DNA from: Bacillota bacterium LX-D
Lineage (GTDB): Bacteria > Bacillota > DUOV01 > Zhaonellaceae
Reading direction: 5' to 3'
Assembly (NCBI GenBank): GCA_031628995.1
Contig: JAVLUO010000001.1
Span: forward strand, 186,001 to 250,000
Length of the DNA: 64,000 bases
Shown: in pieces, positions 38,816-48,574 of the stretch
Layout of the letters: each line of letters starts with the position of its first letter
Position numbering within the stretch: the first letter of the stretch is position 1
Notes under the pieces: model-generated
Databases searched by the model: none
Told to the model about the DNA's origin: nothing
What the model saw: only the letters and a program-made list of their open reading frames with translations
Translations under genes and position numbers: made by a program

Positions 38816-39643
38816 CTAGCAATGTAATTCAACAATTTCAGCTAGTCTGGTTTTTAATTTTTTACGGGGGACAATCAAATCTACAAAACCTTTTTCCAAT
38901 AAAAATTCCGATTTTTGAAAACCATCGGGCAATTTTTGTCTAATGGTTTGTTCAATAACACGTGGCCCTGCAAAACCAATTAAAGCATTGGGTTCTGCGA
39001 TAATAATATCTCCCAAGGAAGCGAAGCTAGCCGTAACTCCACCAGTAGTAGGATCCGTTAAAACTGTTATATATAATAATTTTTCTTGACTAAACTTTTT
39101 TAGCATAGCAGAAGTTTTTGCCATTTGCATTAAAGAAAGGATCCCCTCTTGCATACGAGCTCCTCCTGAAGCAGTAAAAATAATCAAAGGTAATTGTGCT
39201 GCTATAGCTTTTTCAATTGCCAAACAGATTTTCTCACCAACAATAACACCCATACTGCCCATCATAAAATGGCTATCCATAACACATAATATTACTTTCC
39301 GCCCATTAATTCTCCCTTCCCCTGTCACTACAGCCTCATTTAAATTACTTTTTTCCATAGCCTCTTTAAGTTTATCTTCGTAATCGGGAAAATTAAGAGG
39401 ATTCTGAGATACAAAATCCCCGTTAAATTCAACAAAACTATTTTCATCAGTAACCTGGTCTATCCTTTCCCAAGCAGTTAAACGAAAATGATACCCACAC
39501 CTAGGACAAACCCGATAATTTTGTTGAAGTTCTTTTTGAATTAAAATTTCTTTACAGCCAGGACATTTTTCAAAAGGACTTTCCTGAACTGTATTTGATA
39601 CGTTAACTTCGGCATACTGTTTTTTTTTAAATATTTTTAACAC
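38816..39643 (-). CDS. accD: Acetyl-CoA carboxylase carboxyltransferase subunit beta
   Basis: The 275-residue beta subunit carries the N-terminal zinc ribbon [13 protein letters not shown] and [10 protein letters not shown], then the carboxyltransferase core with [30 protein letters not shown] and [26 protein letters not shown]. It starts with GTG, supported by AGGAGG five bases upstream. accB and accC are not in this window. Confidence 0.97.
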   Translation of the reverse strand: MLKIFKKKQYAEVNVSNTVQESPFEKCPGCKEILIQKELQQNYRVCPRCGYHFRLTAWERIDQVTDENSFVEFNGDFVSQNPLNFPDYEDKLKEAMEKSNLNEAVVTGEGRINGRKVILCVMDSHFMMGSMGVIVGEKICLAIEKAIAAQLPLIIFTASGGARMQEGILSLMQMAKTSAMLKKFSQEKLLYITVLTDPTTGGVTASFASLGDIIIAEPNALIGFAGPRVIEQTIRQKLPDGFQKSEFLLEKGFVDLIVPRKKLKTRLAEIVELHC

Positions 39644-39702
39644 AATTTCCTCCTAAATTAATAGTTAGTATTAGCACTTAGTAATGATATTAACATAAAA
39701 AG

Positions 39703-39744
39703 GTAAAAAATAAAAGAGCACTCCGAGTTTCCTCAAAGTGCCTC
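39703..39744 (-). terminator. Terminator after spoVT
   Basis: Minus strand: GAG-CACT-GAG pairs with CTC-AGTG-CTC around a GAAA-type tetraloop (39716-39744), followed by a T-rich tail. It lies 22 bases after the spoVT stop. Confidence 0.82.
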
Positions 39745-39765
39745 ATAAATATGGATTTTATGACG

Positions 39766-40263
39766 TTATTCTTCAATATTTTTAGCTAGGAACCTAGCAG
39801 CTGTATCTACTAACTTTATTTCTATTTCATCAATTGTACCTTCATCCTTAATTAGCATCACCGTCCCCATTACGTCACCTTGAGCAATAATTGGCGTTAT
39901 CACTTTTGTCTTCGTATCGGAAACAACCGTGGCTCTACGTTCAGTAGTAATTTCTTCAATATCCTTTGTAATAGGATCTCCAACTGCATATTCCGTATTA
40001 TTTCCTGCAATAGCTATTACGAAGTCTCTATCTGTAATTACAACAGTGTTCTTCGTTGTTGAATGTAAAACATCAATATATTCTTGAGCAAATTGCTTTA
40101 ATTGTTCAATGGGGGAGTATTTTTTTAAAATCACTTCCCCGTGATTATCAACAAATATTTCTACCGGCTCACCTTCACGTAAGCGCAAATTATTTCTAAC
40201 TTCTTTTGGGATTACAATTCGACCTAGATCATCTATTCTTCTTACTATCCCGGCTGCTTTCAT
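39766..40263 (-). CDS. spoVT: Stage V sporulation protein T (AbrB/MazE-type regulator)
   Basis: 165-residue regulator. The N-terminal swapped-hairpin AbrB domain KAAGIVRRIDDLGRIVIPKEVRNNLRLREG is followed by a C-terminal GAF-like domain (about 55-165) ending in DTAARFLAKNIEE. This two-domain form is SpoVT, which adjusts sigma-G-dependent forespore expression, rather than the single-domain AbrB. It marks the organism as spore-forming or derived from spore-formers. A TTGACA lies about 75 bases upstream, but a matching -10 box is not clear. Confidence 0.93.
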   Translation of the reverse strand: MKAAGIVRRIDDLGRIVIPKEVRNNLRLREGEPVEIFVDNHGEVILKKYSPIEQLKQFAQEYIDVLHSTTKNTVVITDRDFVIAIAGNNTEYAVGDPITKDIEEITTERRATVVSDTKTKVITPIIAQGDVMGTVMLIKDEGTIDEIEIKLVDTAARFLAKNIEE

Positions 40264-40368
40264 TAAGGCTCCTCCTTCTTTCTATCTAGCGCTAATTTTA
40301 ATATTCCTTACTGACTAGATTTTCATGTATTGTCAAGTCATTTGGAAGGAGGTAAATACTGGTGTATA

Positions 40369-40794
40369 TTATACAGTCTGCTTTTTCTTTAAAATCTTAC
40401 TATATAATGTTTTTCTGTCTAAGCACGCTAACACTGCAAGAACTGATAATCCTAAAGCCCATTGAAAACCTGGCCAAGTTAAATATACTACCAAGGCCAA
40501 AACTAGAATAGCACTTAGACAATTAATCATCTTAGTTAACTGTCTTGTTTTTAGCCAATTTCTATAAGCATAAATAGCTTCAAAGCATGTAGAAATACTT
40601 GCCATAAAACTACCAAATACGAGCAAACTCATACCTAAAAATTGATCTAGGCTATGGCCAACACTCTCAATGGCAAAGCCCAAAGTTGTCTCAGCTGGGA
40701 CTGGTAATTCATGATAACCAATATAAGCTAAAACCATGCCAAAAAGAAAACATATTATCCTTACTATCCTTTTATTTAGCTGAATAAATTTCAT
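40369..40794 (-). CDS. Small membrane protein of unknown function
   Basis: 141 residues with four hydrophobic segments (about 10-27, 50-70, 87-103 and 107-124), short basic loops and a basic tail (KILKKKQTV). No family recognised. Its ATG is preceded by a weak AAGAG region. It lies between spoVT and the GerMN lipoprotein gene on the same strand. Confidence 0.6.
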   Translation of the reverse strand: MKFIQLNKRIVRIICFLFGMVLAYIGYHELPVPAETTLGFAIESVGHSLDQFLGMSLLVFGSFMASISTCFEAIYAYRNWLKTRQLTKMINCLSAILVLALVVYLTWPGFQWALGLSVLAVLACLDRKTLYSKILKKKQTV

Positions 40795-40885
40795 CTCTTA
40801 TTCCCCCTACTAACAAAATATTAATAATTTATATTTTAAAATTTGGAATAATATTCCAGCTAAATAAAAGCATATTTAAAATTTG

Positions 40886-41485
40886 TTACTTTTTAATTAC
40901 CTCCTCATTTCTTTCTAAAGGTAAGCTAGTTTCTACATGCCCGCCAATGCTATCTACTACTTGACCCTCAATTAGAATTTGCACTTTCTTAATGTCTGTA
41001 AATTCAGTTAAAGTATTTACAATAGAGGCTAGAATTAATTCTTCCATATTTGACCCAGCATTCATATTTTCCATAAAAGCTCTGTTAAGATTTACTGTGG
41101 CAATGCCGTTTGTTATTTTAAAGCTAAGAAGTTTTGTCCCCTGAGGAGCAATGGCTTCTATATTTTGATCTTTATCAGGTCCTTTAAATAATTCTTCTAA
41201 AGCACGCAACGGAGTAGCCTCGTTTTTTGGTACACTGCGTTTTACAGGCTGAAGATAAAAGTCTGTCTCTGTAGAGCCAATAAAATATAAGGTCAATTGG
41301 TCTTGGTTAGCAGTTTCAACTAATTGCGGTAGATTTTTTTTAAGATCTGCCACTTCAGTTTTAACACCTGCCATATCTTTTTCAAGCTTATTAATTCTCT
41401 CTCCAAGCTGATCGTTTTGTTGACTGCATCCTAATCCCAAAGTGCTTACTAAACACATAATAATTAGTGCTTTGGTAAAACCCAT
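40886..41485 (-). CDS. GerMN-domain lipoprotein
   Basis: About 199 residues. The start ATG at 41485 (AAGGAGAGG upstream) gives MGFTKALIIMCLVSTLGLGC, a lipoprotein signal with lipobox LGLGC. A coiled-coil segment follows (about 25-55), then a GerMN domain (about 60-190: LTLYFIGSTETDFYLQPVKR, ALEELFKGP, GIATVNLNRAFMEN, ILASIVNTLTEF). GerMN domains are found in GerM, which acts in spore germination and development, and in other Firmicute lipoproteins. A longer start 16 codons upstream lacks support. Confidence 0.88.
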   Translation of the reverse strand: MGFTKALIIMCLVSTLGLGCSQQNDQLGERINKLEKDMAGVKTEVADLKKNLPQLVETANQDQLTLYFIGSTETDFYLQPVKRSVPKNEATPLRALEELFKGPDKDQNIEAIAPQGTKLLSFKITNGIATVNLNRAFMENMNAGSNMEELILASIVNTLTEFTDIKKVQILIEGQVVDSIGGHVETSLPLERNEEVIKK

Positions 41486-41659
41486 CAAAACCTCTCCTTC
41501 GCAAAAATAGTTTAATAGTAACATTTTATCCATTCTGCCTGCTTTTTATTTCCAATTTATGTATTAGGTTTAAAAAGCTTTTTTGACAAATATAGTTATT
41601 AGATTAATAATTAAGAAATATAGATACTAAAGTAATTATAAATAAAAAGGATGAAAAAA

Positions 41660-42352
41660 ATGTACCCCTTAGCTCATCTCTATCTAACCAAAAAAGCTTT
41701 AAATCGCCTAACTCCAACTTTGGCTCTAGGAAGTGTTTTACCGGATGTATTAACTAGCGCAGGTCTTGACTGGCAAACTGCTCACAGTTACAAAAGAAGC
41801 ACCCACATCAATAGGGACTTACTACTGGGGGACCTTATTCATGGTATCTCTTTACCTGGTTTAGATTACTATAGTGATATTAGTTACAGGAACCAAGCCG
41901 GTTTTGCCTTTCAAAACGCTAAATATTTAGCAAAAGATTTAGCCGCACTCAAAGTGCCGGAAAAAGATGTTATATGGAGAGGACACAACTTTATTGAAAT
42001 GGCAGTTGAGACCTTTCTTAATAAAACTCAACACCGCTTATGGCTAGAATTAAGCAGAGCTGCTGCCGATCAAAAGCTATTACAAACTGTAAAAGTTGTA
42101 ATGAACGACTATAAAGTAGATAATCCAGATAGCATTACAGCTATTTTAGATAGGTTTTTAAAAATGGGCGGTAAAGAAGACCTTTTAGCTGAAGATTATG
42201 CACATAAATTAAATTCTATTTATGGTTTAGAAATCGAAACTAAACAATGCTTAGCTTTAATTAAAAAAGCACAGCAACTGGTGGAAGGAAGATATCAAGA
42301 ATTTCTACAAACTGCAATTAAAGAAATTAAAATAAATGTTAAAAATTATTAA
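41660..42352 (+). CDS. Conserved hypothetical protein, possible metal-dependent phospholipase C-like fold
   Basis: About 230 residues, mostly helical, no signal peptide. Visible motifs are YPLAHLYLTKKAL at the N-terminus, LALGSVLPDV, LLGDLIHG and RGHNFIEMAVE. Histidines and aspartates spaced in this way recall zinc-dependent phospholipase C/P1 nuclease-type proteins, but the likeness is weak. I place the start at 41660, since AAGGA lies at a proper distance. The ATG at 41651 has no room for a binding site. Single-gene unit on the plus strand, flanked by genes on the other strand. Confidence 0.65.
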   Translation: MYPLAHLYLTKKALNRLTPTLALGSVLPDVLTSAGLDWQTAHSYKRSTHINRDLLLGDLIHGISLPGLDYYSDISYRNQAGFAFQNAKYLAKDLAALKVPEKDVIWRGHNFIEMAVETFLNKTQHRLWLELSRAAADQKLLQTVKVVMNDYKVDNPDSITAILDRFLKMGGKEDLLAEDYAHKLNSIYGLEIETKQCLALIKKAQQLVEGRYQEFLQTAIKEIKINVKNY

Positions 42353-42521
42353 CTACATAATTTAAAGGAAAGACATGAAAAATAGGGAAATAAATATGGT
42401 GTAATACAAAAATTTTGGAGAATGAGGGGCAAATACTGCTCTGCAATTGCCATTGATAGTAACTAGATGTGAAAACCAATTACACGAAATTATGCATACT
42501 CCCGCCTAAGGCTTTTATCAT

Positions 42522-42722
42522 CTATTCTTTCAGAAGTTCAACCATTAGCTGCTCCATTTGTTTTCTACGCAACTTCGTTTGTTCTTGATCTATAGAAATT
42601 ATTATTTGCAACACATCCCCCTCTTTACTATCCTTCGGCAACAGCATCTTTGGTAAATTGAAATTTTCTTTACCCGAACTTATAATTGCAAAATCACCTT
42701 CAAAGCGGTCGATAATAAACAT
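42522..42722 (-). CDS. DUF3006 domain protein
   Basis: 66 residues: MFIIDRFEGDFAIISS, an acidic strand-rich half, then a charged helix. This is the DUF3006 pattern, a small beta-barrel-like protein repeatedly found next to ComEC-like metallo-beta-lactamase genes. Here it is 13 bases downstream of such a gene. Function unknown. Functional coupling to the hydrolase is likely from context. Confidence 0.85.
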   Translation of the reverse strand: MFIIDRFEGDFAIISSGKENFNLPKMLLPKDSKEGDVLQIIISIDQEQTKLRRKQMEQLMVELLKE

Positions 42723-42735
42723 ACCTACTCACCTT

Positions 42736-43671
42736 CTATTGCTTTCTTTGGGTCTTTATTGTTAAATCAGTTCCATCACTTGATATTATTATATTACCAT
42801 CTTGGTCAGTTCGATAAATCTTAACCCTATTTGCTTGTAATCTTTTTATTATTGACAAATGAGGGTGTCCATAGTCGTTGTTCTTCCCAACGGAAACTAC
42901 AGCAAAGCGAGGCTCTATGGCTTGAAGGAATTTTGAACTTGAAGAACCCCTTGAGCCATGATGAGCTACTTTTAAAACATCAGCTTTTAAATCATATCCT
43001 TTTGCAAGCATTTCTTTCTCCGAAACATGTTCTGCATCGCCGCAAAGTAAAAAAGCTGTTTTTCCGTATGTAATTTTGAGAACAATACTGTAATTATTTA
43101 AATTTTCATAACTCCCCCCATTTGGTGCAAAAACCTGAAAATGAATTTCTTTATCAAAGTCTAAGCTTTGACCAGCCTTAGGAATGGTAATTTTAAGTTG
43201 CTTTTGTTTAATAGTTTTCAGTAGATGTTCAAAACATCTAGAAGTATGAGCAACCTTAGGCATATATATTTTATCAACAGGTAAATTCAGAATAACCTTG
43301 TCAAGTCCACCAATATGATCTTCATGGGGGTGAGTTGCAATAATTGCTGCAAGCTTTTTGACTTTTTGTAGGCGAAGGTATTTTAACACATCTTCACTAT
43401 CGTCAACATTTCCCCCATCAATTAAAATATTTTTACCATTGGGTAATTGGACTAAAATTGCATCGGCTTGTCCTACGTCTATAAAATGAGCCTTCAGCAT
43501 TTTAGTTTTTCCCCAAAAAGCTTCTGTGCTTTGCTCCACTGATTGCTGTGCAATTTGATTTGTGTTTTGGCCTTGTTCTGCCTTGTTAGTCTGAGTAGCG
43601 CTACAACCAATTGTAGCAAATATTAATAAAATTATCAGGGTAAAACCTAATAGTTTTCTTTTGCTAAACAT
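42736..43671 (-). CDS. ComEC/Rec2-like metallo-beta-lactamase lipoprotein
   Basis: 311 residues. Signal and lipobox (LIILLIFATIGC) anchor it outside the membrane, then a Gln/Asn-rich linker (about 25-48). The MBL domain shows FIDVGQADAILVQLPNGKNILIDGG, the metal site THPHEDHIGG, CGDAEH and VAHHGSRGSSS. It corresponds to the soluble MBL domain of ComEC without the membrane channel. In ComEC that domain is implicated in degrading the non-transforming strand, so an extracellular nuclease or phosphodiesterase activity is a reasonable guess. Encoded with DUF3006. Confidence 0.88.
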   Translation of the reverse strand: MFSKRKLLGFTLIILLIFATIGCSATQTNKAEQGQNTNQIAQQSVEQSTEAFWGKTKMLKAHFIDVGQADAILVQLPNGKNILIDGGNVDDSEDVLKYLRLQKVKKLAAIIATHPHEDHIGGLDKVILNLPVDKIYMPKVAHTSRCFEHLLKTIKQKQLKITIPKAGQSLDFDKEIHFQVFAPNGGSYENLNNYSIVLKITYGKTAFLLCGDAEHVSEKEMLAKGYDLKADVLKVAHHGSRGSSSSKFLQAIEPRFAVVSVGKNNDYGHPHLSIIKRLQANRVKIYRTDQDGNIIISSDGTDLTIKTQRKQ

Positions 43672-43730
43672 AACTTCGTCCCCTTTTTTAAGTCTTTAAA
43701 ATTAGTTTACCCATCTTTCCAATAAACATT

Positions 43731-43762
43731 AAAAAACTGGTATAACCAATTAGGTATACCAG
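43731..43762 (-). terminator. Terminator after thrC
   Basis: CTGGTATA (43737-43744) and TATACCAG (43755-43762) form an 8-bp stem with a 10-base loop. A T-run of at least five follows on the minus strand. Located just after the thrC stop. Confidence 0.85.
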
Positions 43763-43770
43763 CTAAATTT

Positions 43771-45264
43771 TTATGCTAAGAAGTCTTTAACTACTTCTAT
43801 CATATCCTCCTTAATACAAACTTTAGAATGTTTTATTTCTTTTTGCTTTAAATTTTTTAAACCATTTGGAATAGGCAAGTTTCCTTTTGCCGCTAAAAAC
43901 TCCAATAAGTCAAATTCACTTTTATTCTCTAAAGCTTCAAGACCAAATAGTGCTTTGACTACACTTGCATTAAATTTAAATGGGCTGGCTGTAGAAACAA
44001 TGACGCTCATGCGTTGATCTTTAGTTTGGTTATAGTATTTAGCATATACATCCCAGGCAACTGCCGTATGGGTATCAATAACATACTTATGTTTAGTAAA
44101 AACATCTTTAATTCTAGCTAGTGTTTCCGGATCAGTACTAAAATCAGCCCAGAATAGCTGTTTTATTCTTTTCATTGTATCCTGATCAACTTTGTACAAT
44201 CCATTGTGCTGTAAATCCTCCATCCACTGCTTAACTTGGCTACTGTTTCTACCAGACAAATGGTACAACAGCCTTTCCAAGTTACTAGAAATTAATATAT
44301 CCATGGAGGGAGAAATTGTTTTATAAAAATGTCTATTTCGATTATAAATACCTGTATGAATAAAATCAGTTAGCACATTATTTTCATTGGAAGCACAAAT
44401 TAGTTTGTGAATAGGTAAACCCATTTTTTGAGCATAATATCCCGCAAGGATATTGCCAAAATTACCTGTTGGTACGATAAAATTGATTTCCTCGCCATAT
44501 TTGATTTTACCAAAACGAACTAAATCTAAGTAAGCAGAAATATAATATACAATCTGGGGTACCAGTCTTCCCCAGTTGATAGAATTAGCCGATGAAAGTT
44601 TATAGCCTAGGGCAGCTAATTCCTCTTGAAATTCTCCATTTGTAAATACCCTTTTAACCCCACTCTGGGCATCGTCAAAATTGCCTTCGATAGCAACAAC
44701 TCCCACATTACTGCCCTCTTGAGTGATCATTTGATATTTCTGAATTTCACTTACTCCCTCGTTAGGGTAAAAAACTAAAATCTTAGTATTTGCAACATCT
44801 TTAAATCCCTCTAAGGCAGCCTTGCCAGTATCTCCTGAGGTAGCTACTAAAATAGCATACTTATACTTGTCTCCCATTACCTTGGCACTTTGTACTAATA
44901 AGTGGGGTAATAATTGCAAAGCCATGTCTTTAAAAGCACAGGTAGGGCCATGCCACAATTCTAAAACAGCTAATTTATCTGTAACAGTAGTTAAAGGTGC
45001 AATCATAGTTGTATCAAACTTTTCAGTGGCATAGGCTTGCTGAACACATTGTTCAATAGATTTGGTGCTAAAATCCGTTAAAAATTTTTTTAGTATATGT
45101 AAAGCGCGATCTTGATAAGTCATATCTATTAAATCCAAAAAATCTTTTTGCGTAAAAGTTACATCTTCGGCAGGGACAAATAGACCGCCTCCCGGTGCTA
45201 TTCCCCTTAAAATAGCTTCAGCTGAAGAAACTGCTGAACAGCCTCCCCTAGTACTTATATACAG
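43771..45264 (-). CDS. threonine synthase (thrC): Threonine synthase
   Basis: Converts O-phosphohomoserine to threonine with PLP. About 497 residues, the longer yeast/E. coli-like form: ISTRGGCSAVSSAEAILRGIAPGGGLFVP at the N-terminus, the PLP lysine in GPTCAFKDMALQLLP, VATSGDTGKAALEGF and VPTGNFGNILAGYYA. I chose the ATG at 45264 since AGGAGG lies 9 bases upstream. The ATG at 45291 lacks one. It stands alone, not with hom or thrB. No T-box is seen upstream. Confidence 0.95.
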   Translation of the reverse strand: MYISTRGGCSAVSSAEAILRGIAPGGGLFVPAEDVTFTQKDFLDLIDMTYQDRALHILKKFLTDFSTKSIEQCVQQAYATEKFDTTMIAPLTTVTDKLAVLELWHGPTCAFKDMALQLLPHLLVQSAKVMGDKYKYAILVATSGDTGKAALEGFKDVANTKILVFYPNEGVSEIQKYQMITQEGSNVGVVAIEGNFDDAQSGVKRVFTNGEFQEELAALGYKLSSANSINWGRLVPQIVYYISAYLDLVRFGKIKYGEEINFIVPTGNFGNILAGYYAQKMGLPIHKLICASNENNVLTDFIHTGIYNRNRHFYKTISPSMDILISSNLERLLYHLSGRNSSQVKQWMEDLQHNGLYKVDQDTMKRIKQLFWADFSTDPETLARIKDVFTKHKYVIDTHTAVAWDVYAKYYNQTKDQRMSVIVSTASPFKFNASVVKALFGLEALENKSEFDLLEFLAAKGNLPIPNGLKNLKQKEIKHSKVCIKEDMIEVVKDFLA

Positions 45265-45443
45265 CATTCGGCTTTTCCTCCTGTCATCCAATAGTCAGAA
45301 AGTAATATGTTTATTTTATTCTACCATCGAATATTTATCAACTAAATACTTTATTTAACACTTTAAGATAAACTTATTCCAGCAGGAAAATAACTGATTA
45401 TTAAGGAATAAATCATATGATAAAATTTTAGGGGTGATTAGAA

Positions 45444-46616
45444 ATACTTCTGTTAAACGAAATTTGTAATGCATTTTCCGTTATTTTAGATTTAGGTGGT
45501 GATAGAACTTACAATCATTCAAAAAGAACAGCTTATATTGCTACTCGTTTGGGAGATCGGGTTGGTTTTTCTAAATTATTTTGCTTTTATGGTGGTTTAT
45601 TGCATGATATAGGGGCCAGCGGAGAGTTAAATATTTATAGTACGACAGACATTCATACTAAAAGGCATCTTATCTATGACCACACAGTTATTGGAGCCAA
45701 GATACTTAAGGGGTTGCCCTACCTGGGCAAACTATCGGAATTTATAAAATACCACCATGAACATTATGATGGGACAGGGCCCTTTGGATTATCCGACGCA
45801 GATATTCCCTTGGGAGCAAAGATTTTATATATAGCTGATCAGGTTGATTTGATCTTAAACGGGAAAAAAATTACTTCTTCTTTGCAGGAAAAGGTGAGAA
45901 ACTGGGTTAAAGAAAATTCGGGAAAAACTATTAGTCCGGAACTTAGAGATCCTTTTTTAGAACTAGCAGGAACTGTCCAGTTTTGGTCTGATCTGGAGGA
46001 TCGCAACCTGGATTATGGTTTAGAAAGAATCCAACCGGAACCTCTACTTATATCTTTAGATGAATTCGAAATTATTGCCCAAGCCTTTAGCCGTATTGTT
46101 GACAATAAAAGTAAGTTTACTCATGAACATTCCATGCGTGTCTATAACACAGCACAAAAAATAGCTAGAGGTTTAGGCTATAGTGAAATTATGCTTAAGA
46201 AAATAGGCATTGCAGCCCTTTTACATGACATTGGGAAACTAATGGTTCCAACAGAAATATTAGAAAAACCGGAAGGCTTGACCCCTGAAGAATTCTCGAT
46301 TGTTAAACAACATACCTACTACACCAAAAAAATATTGCTGCAAATAAAATCATTACAAGATATCGCTAATTGGGCCGCAAATCACCACGAAAAGATTAAT
46401 GGCACTGGTTATCCCGAAGGCCTAACTGTTCTCAGTCAGGAAGATCAGATTATTGCTTTTGCCGATATTTACACAGCTTTAACGGAGAATAGACCTTATC
46501 GTAAAGGCCTTAGCAATGAAGCCGCCATAGAAATCATAGCAAAGATGGTAAACAGAAATGAGCTTAGTGCTGATTTTTTTGTCAAATTTAAAAACATTAT
46601 GCTTTTGGTAAGCTAA
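45444..46616 (+). CDS. Tandem HD / HD-GYP domain protein with no canonical start codon
   Basis: About 390 residues. The first HD domain (NHSKRTAYIATRL, GGLLHDIGA, YHHEHYDGTGPFGL) is followed by a full HD-GYP domain (HEHSMRVYNTAQKIA, ALLHDIGKLMVPTEILEKPEGLTPEEF, NHHEKINGTGYPEGL, FADIYTALTENRPYRKGL), the kind that hydrolyses cyclic di-GMP or a related dinucleotide. The only ATG/GTG/TTG in reach of the start is a TTG at 45549, but the first HD histidine and the preceding homologous helix (LNEICNAFSVILDL) lie upstream of it, open back to a stop at 45435. Candidate starts are ATA at 45444 (AGGGG nine bases upstream) or CTG at 45450. Either a rare start codon is used, or the gene lost its start. 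Confidence 0.82.
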   Translation: MLLLNEICNAFSVILDLGGDRTYNHSKRTAYIATRLGDRVGFSKLFCFYGGLLHDIGASGELNIYSTTDIHTKRHLIYDHTVIGAKILKGLPYLGKLSEFIKYHHEHYDGTGPFGLSDADIPLGAKILYIADQVDLILNGKKITSSLQEKVRNWVKENSGKTISPELRDPFLELAGTVQFWSDLEDRNLDYGLERIQPEPLLISLDEFEIIAQAFSRIVDNKSKFTHEHSMRVYNTAQKIARGLGYSEIMLKKIGIAALLHDIGKLMVPTEILEKPEGLTPEEFSIVKQHTYYTKKILLQIKSLQDIANWAANHHEKINGTGYPEGLTVLSQEDQIIAFADIYTALTENRPYRKGLSNEAAIEIIAKMVNRNELSADFFVKFKNIMLLVS

Positions 46617-46656
46617 GTGTTAACAAGTTGTGTAAAAGCCAGAGGTCAAAAATTTC

Positions 46657-47376
46657 TTATTTGACAATATTATACTTTCTTAGAGATGAAGTTACTTTCA
46701 CATCCCCGGAAACAAATTCTCTATACACCATTCCAATATCTTGCTTATAGTACTCATAAACACTTGAATTAGCTCCGGATATTTTTACTTTAAGACAATT
46801 ATCAAATTTTCCTGCCGGAGTACTGACCTCTGCTTTTAGATTCACTATTTCCCGCTCGCCATTAGGTTCTGTCCATTTGGTTCCAACTTTTAATGGAGCC
46901 TTTAATAAAGCGGTATTATCATTAGGCTTTTCTTTTAACAAATTAACATCATTATAAGCCTCAGGTTGAGAAAAAACTCGATAGATACCATCTTCAGTAA
47001 TCTTTAAAACCATAGCCATAACCGTTCCGCCATTATCTTCTCTAATTTGTGCAAAATTACCATCGCTAAATAATACCTTTCTCCTAAACGATGCATACTC
47101 ATTGCCTTCTCCCTGATACTCCCATGTTGATCCTGCCGTTAAAGGAAAATATTGAGCCACACTTGCCTTTTTTTGTATTTTATCTTTATTATTAACTTCT
47201 TTGTTATTTTCTTCTTTATTGTTTACTTCATTATTTCTATCAACGTTTTGCTTATTTTCAGTTTGAACCTGGGGCTTGGGCTCTTCACTACTTTTTTGCG
47301 CACAACCAAACATAGTAAACGAACATAAAACAAAAACTGACAAAAGGAATAAAAATAAGTAAATGTTTTTTTTCAT
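46657..47376 (-). CDS. Lipoprotein of unknown function
   Basis: 239 residues: a signal peptide with lipobox TMFGC (about residue 25), an Asn/Lys/Glu-rich linker with imperfect NNKE repeats (about 42-68), and a beta-rich domain (about 75-239) starting YFPLTAGSTWEYQGEG. A domain beginning with a phrase like 'FPLxxGxxWxY' recurs in secreted proteins of Firmicutes and Bacteroidetes, function unknown to me. The KDIGMVYREF segment near the end is characteristic of that group. Faces the HD-GYP gene tail to tail. Confidence 0.75.
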   Translation of the reverse strand: MKKNIYLFLFLLSVFVLCSFTMFGCAQKSSEEPKPQVQTENKQNVDRNNEVNNKEENNKEVNNKDKIQKKASVAQYFPLTAGSTWEYQGEGNEYASFRRKVLFSDGNFAQIREDNGGTVMAMVLKITEDGIYRVFSQPEAYNDVNLLKEKPNDNTALLKAPLKVGTKWTEPNGEREIVNLKAEVSTPAGKFDNCLKVKISGANSSVYEYYKQDIGMVYREFVSGDVKVTSSLRKYNIVK

Positions 47377-47470
47377 TTAAACCTCCAAGATATAATAAAT
47401 TTAATTCTATAGTTTATATTTCCTAAAGGTTTTATAGTTATGCGCAAATATTACTATAATAATATTAAAA

Positions 47471-48574
47471 TTAAACATTGAATCTAAAATGCATTACGTC
47501 CCCATCTTGCACTATATAGTCTTTTCCTTCTAAACGAAATTTCCCGTTTTCTTTAGCTTGGTTGAAGGAACCAGCTTCTATTAAATCATCATAAGCTACA
47601 ACTTCCGCTCTAATAAAACCTCGTTCAAAATCCGTATGAATAACTCCAGCTGCTTGAGGTGCTTTTGTACCTTTTTTAATTGTCCATGCACGAACCTCTG
47701 GTTCCCCGGCAGTAAAATATGTATAGAGTCCAAGCAAATCATAGGCAGCTCTAACGAGTTTGTCTAGTCCAGACTCATCTAGGCCAAGCTCTGCTAAAAA
47801 TAGCTGTCTTTCTTCACCTTCCAGTTCAGCTATTTCTGCTTCAATTTTTGCAGAAACAGCAACTACCGAAGCACCTTCTTGCGTAGCATATTCTTTAACT
47901 TGTTGAAGATACTGGTTATTGTCTAATTCTTTTAAATCATTTTCGCCTACATTAGCAACATAAATAATGGGCTTCATCGTAAGCAGATTAAACTGTTTTA
48001 GAATAATCTTCTCTTCATCTGTAAACTGCAAGTTACGAGCGGGCTTTCCTTGGGCAAGGGCTTGGGAATTAATTTTTTGTACCAGTTCATATTCTTGTTT
48101 TGCTTGTTTGTCATTTCCTCTTACCTTACTAGCTAATCTTTCAGCTCTTTTTTCCATACTCTCTAAATCTGCCAAGACCAATTCTAAATTAATTACTTCA
48201 ATATCGCTAAGAGGATCAACTTTCCCAGCAACATGAGTAATATCATTATCAACAAAGCAACGTACCACATGGGCAATTGCGTCCACTTCCCTAATATGAG
48301 CTAAAAATTTATTCCCCAGACCTTCACCTTTGCTGGCTCCTGCTACCAAGCCTGCTATATCAACAAATTCAAAGGCAGTAGGGATTGTTTTTTTAGGATT
48401 GAACATTTCTGTCAACTTGTCCAAACGAGGATCAGGAACAGTTACTACACCTACATTTGGATCAATAGTACAAAAGGGGTAATTGGCAGCTTCCGCACCT
48501 GCTTGAGTTATTGCATTAAATAGTGTGGATTTACCCACGTTAGGTAATCCAACAATACCACATTTTAAAGCCAT
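47471..48574 (-). CDS. ychF: Redox-regulated ATPase YchF (Ola1 family)
   Basis: 367-residue Obg-related P-loop protein that prefers ATP over GTP and associates with ribosomes. It shows G1 [42 protein letters not shown], a central coiled coil (about 130-200) and the C-terminal TGS domain ([39 protein letters not shown]). I chose the ATG at 48574 because AAGGAG lies nine bases upstream and homology starts at MALKCGIVG. The reading frame extends 31 codons further upstream without homology. Confidence 0.97.
   Translation of the reverse strand: MALKCGIVGLPNVGKSTLFNAITQAGAEAANYPFCTIDPNVGVVTVPDPRLDKLTEMFNPKKTIPTAFEFVDIAGLVAGASKGEGLGNKFLAHIREVDAIAHVVRCFVDNDITHVAGKVDPLSDIEVINLELVLADLESMEKRAERLASKVRGNDKQAKQEYELVQKINSQALAQGKPARNLQFTDEEKIILKQFNLLTMKPIIYVANVGENDLKELDNNQYLQQVKEYATQEGASVVAVSAKIEAEIAELEGEERQLFLAELGLDESGLDKLVRAAYDLLGLYTYFTAGEPEVRAWTIKKGTKAPQAAGVIHTDFERGFIRAEVVAYDDLIEAGSFNQAKENGKFRLEGKDYIVQDGDVMHFRFNV

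Noticed and set aside
40361-40510. Plus-strand frame beginning GTG at 40363 behind a good GGAAGGAGG sequence
   Set aside because: It runs antisense through the membrane protein gene at 40369-40794 and ends after about 50 codons without any protein-like signal. The binding site looks fortuitous.
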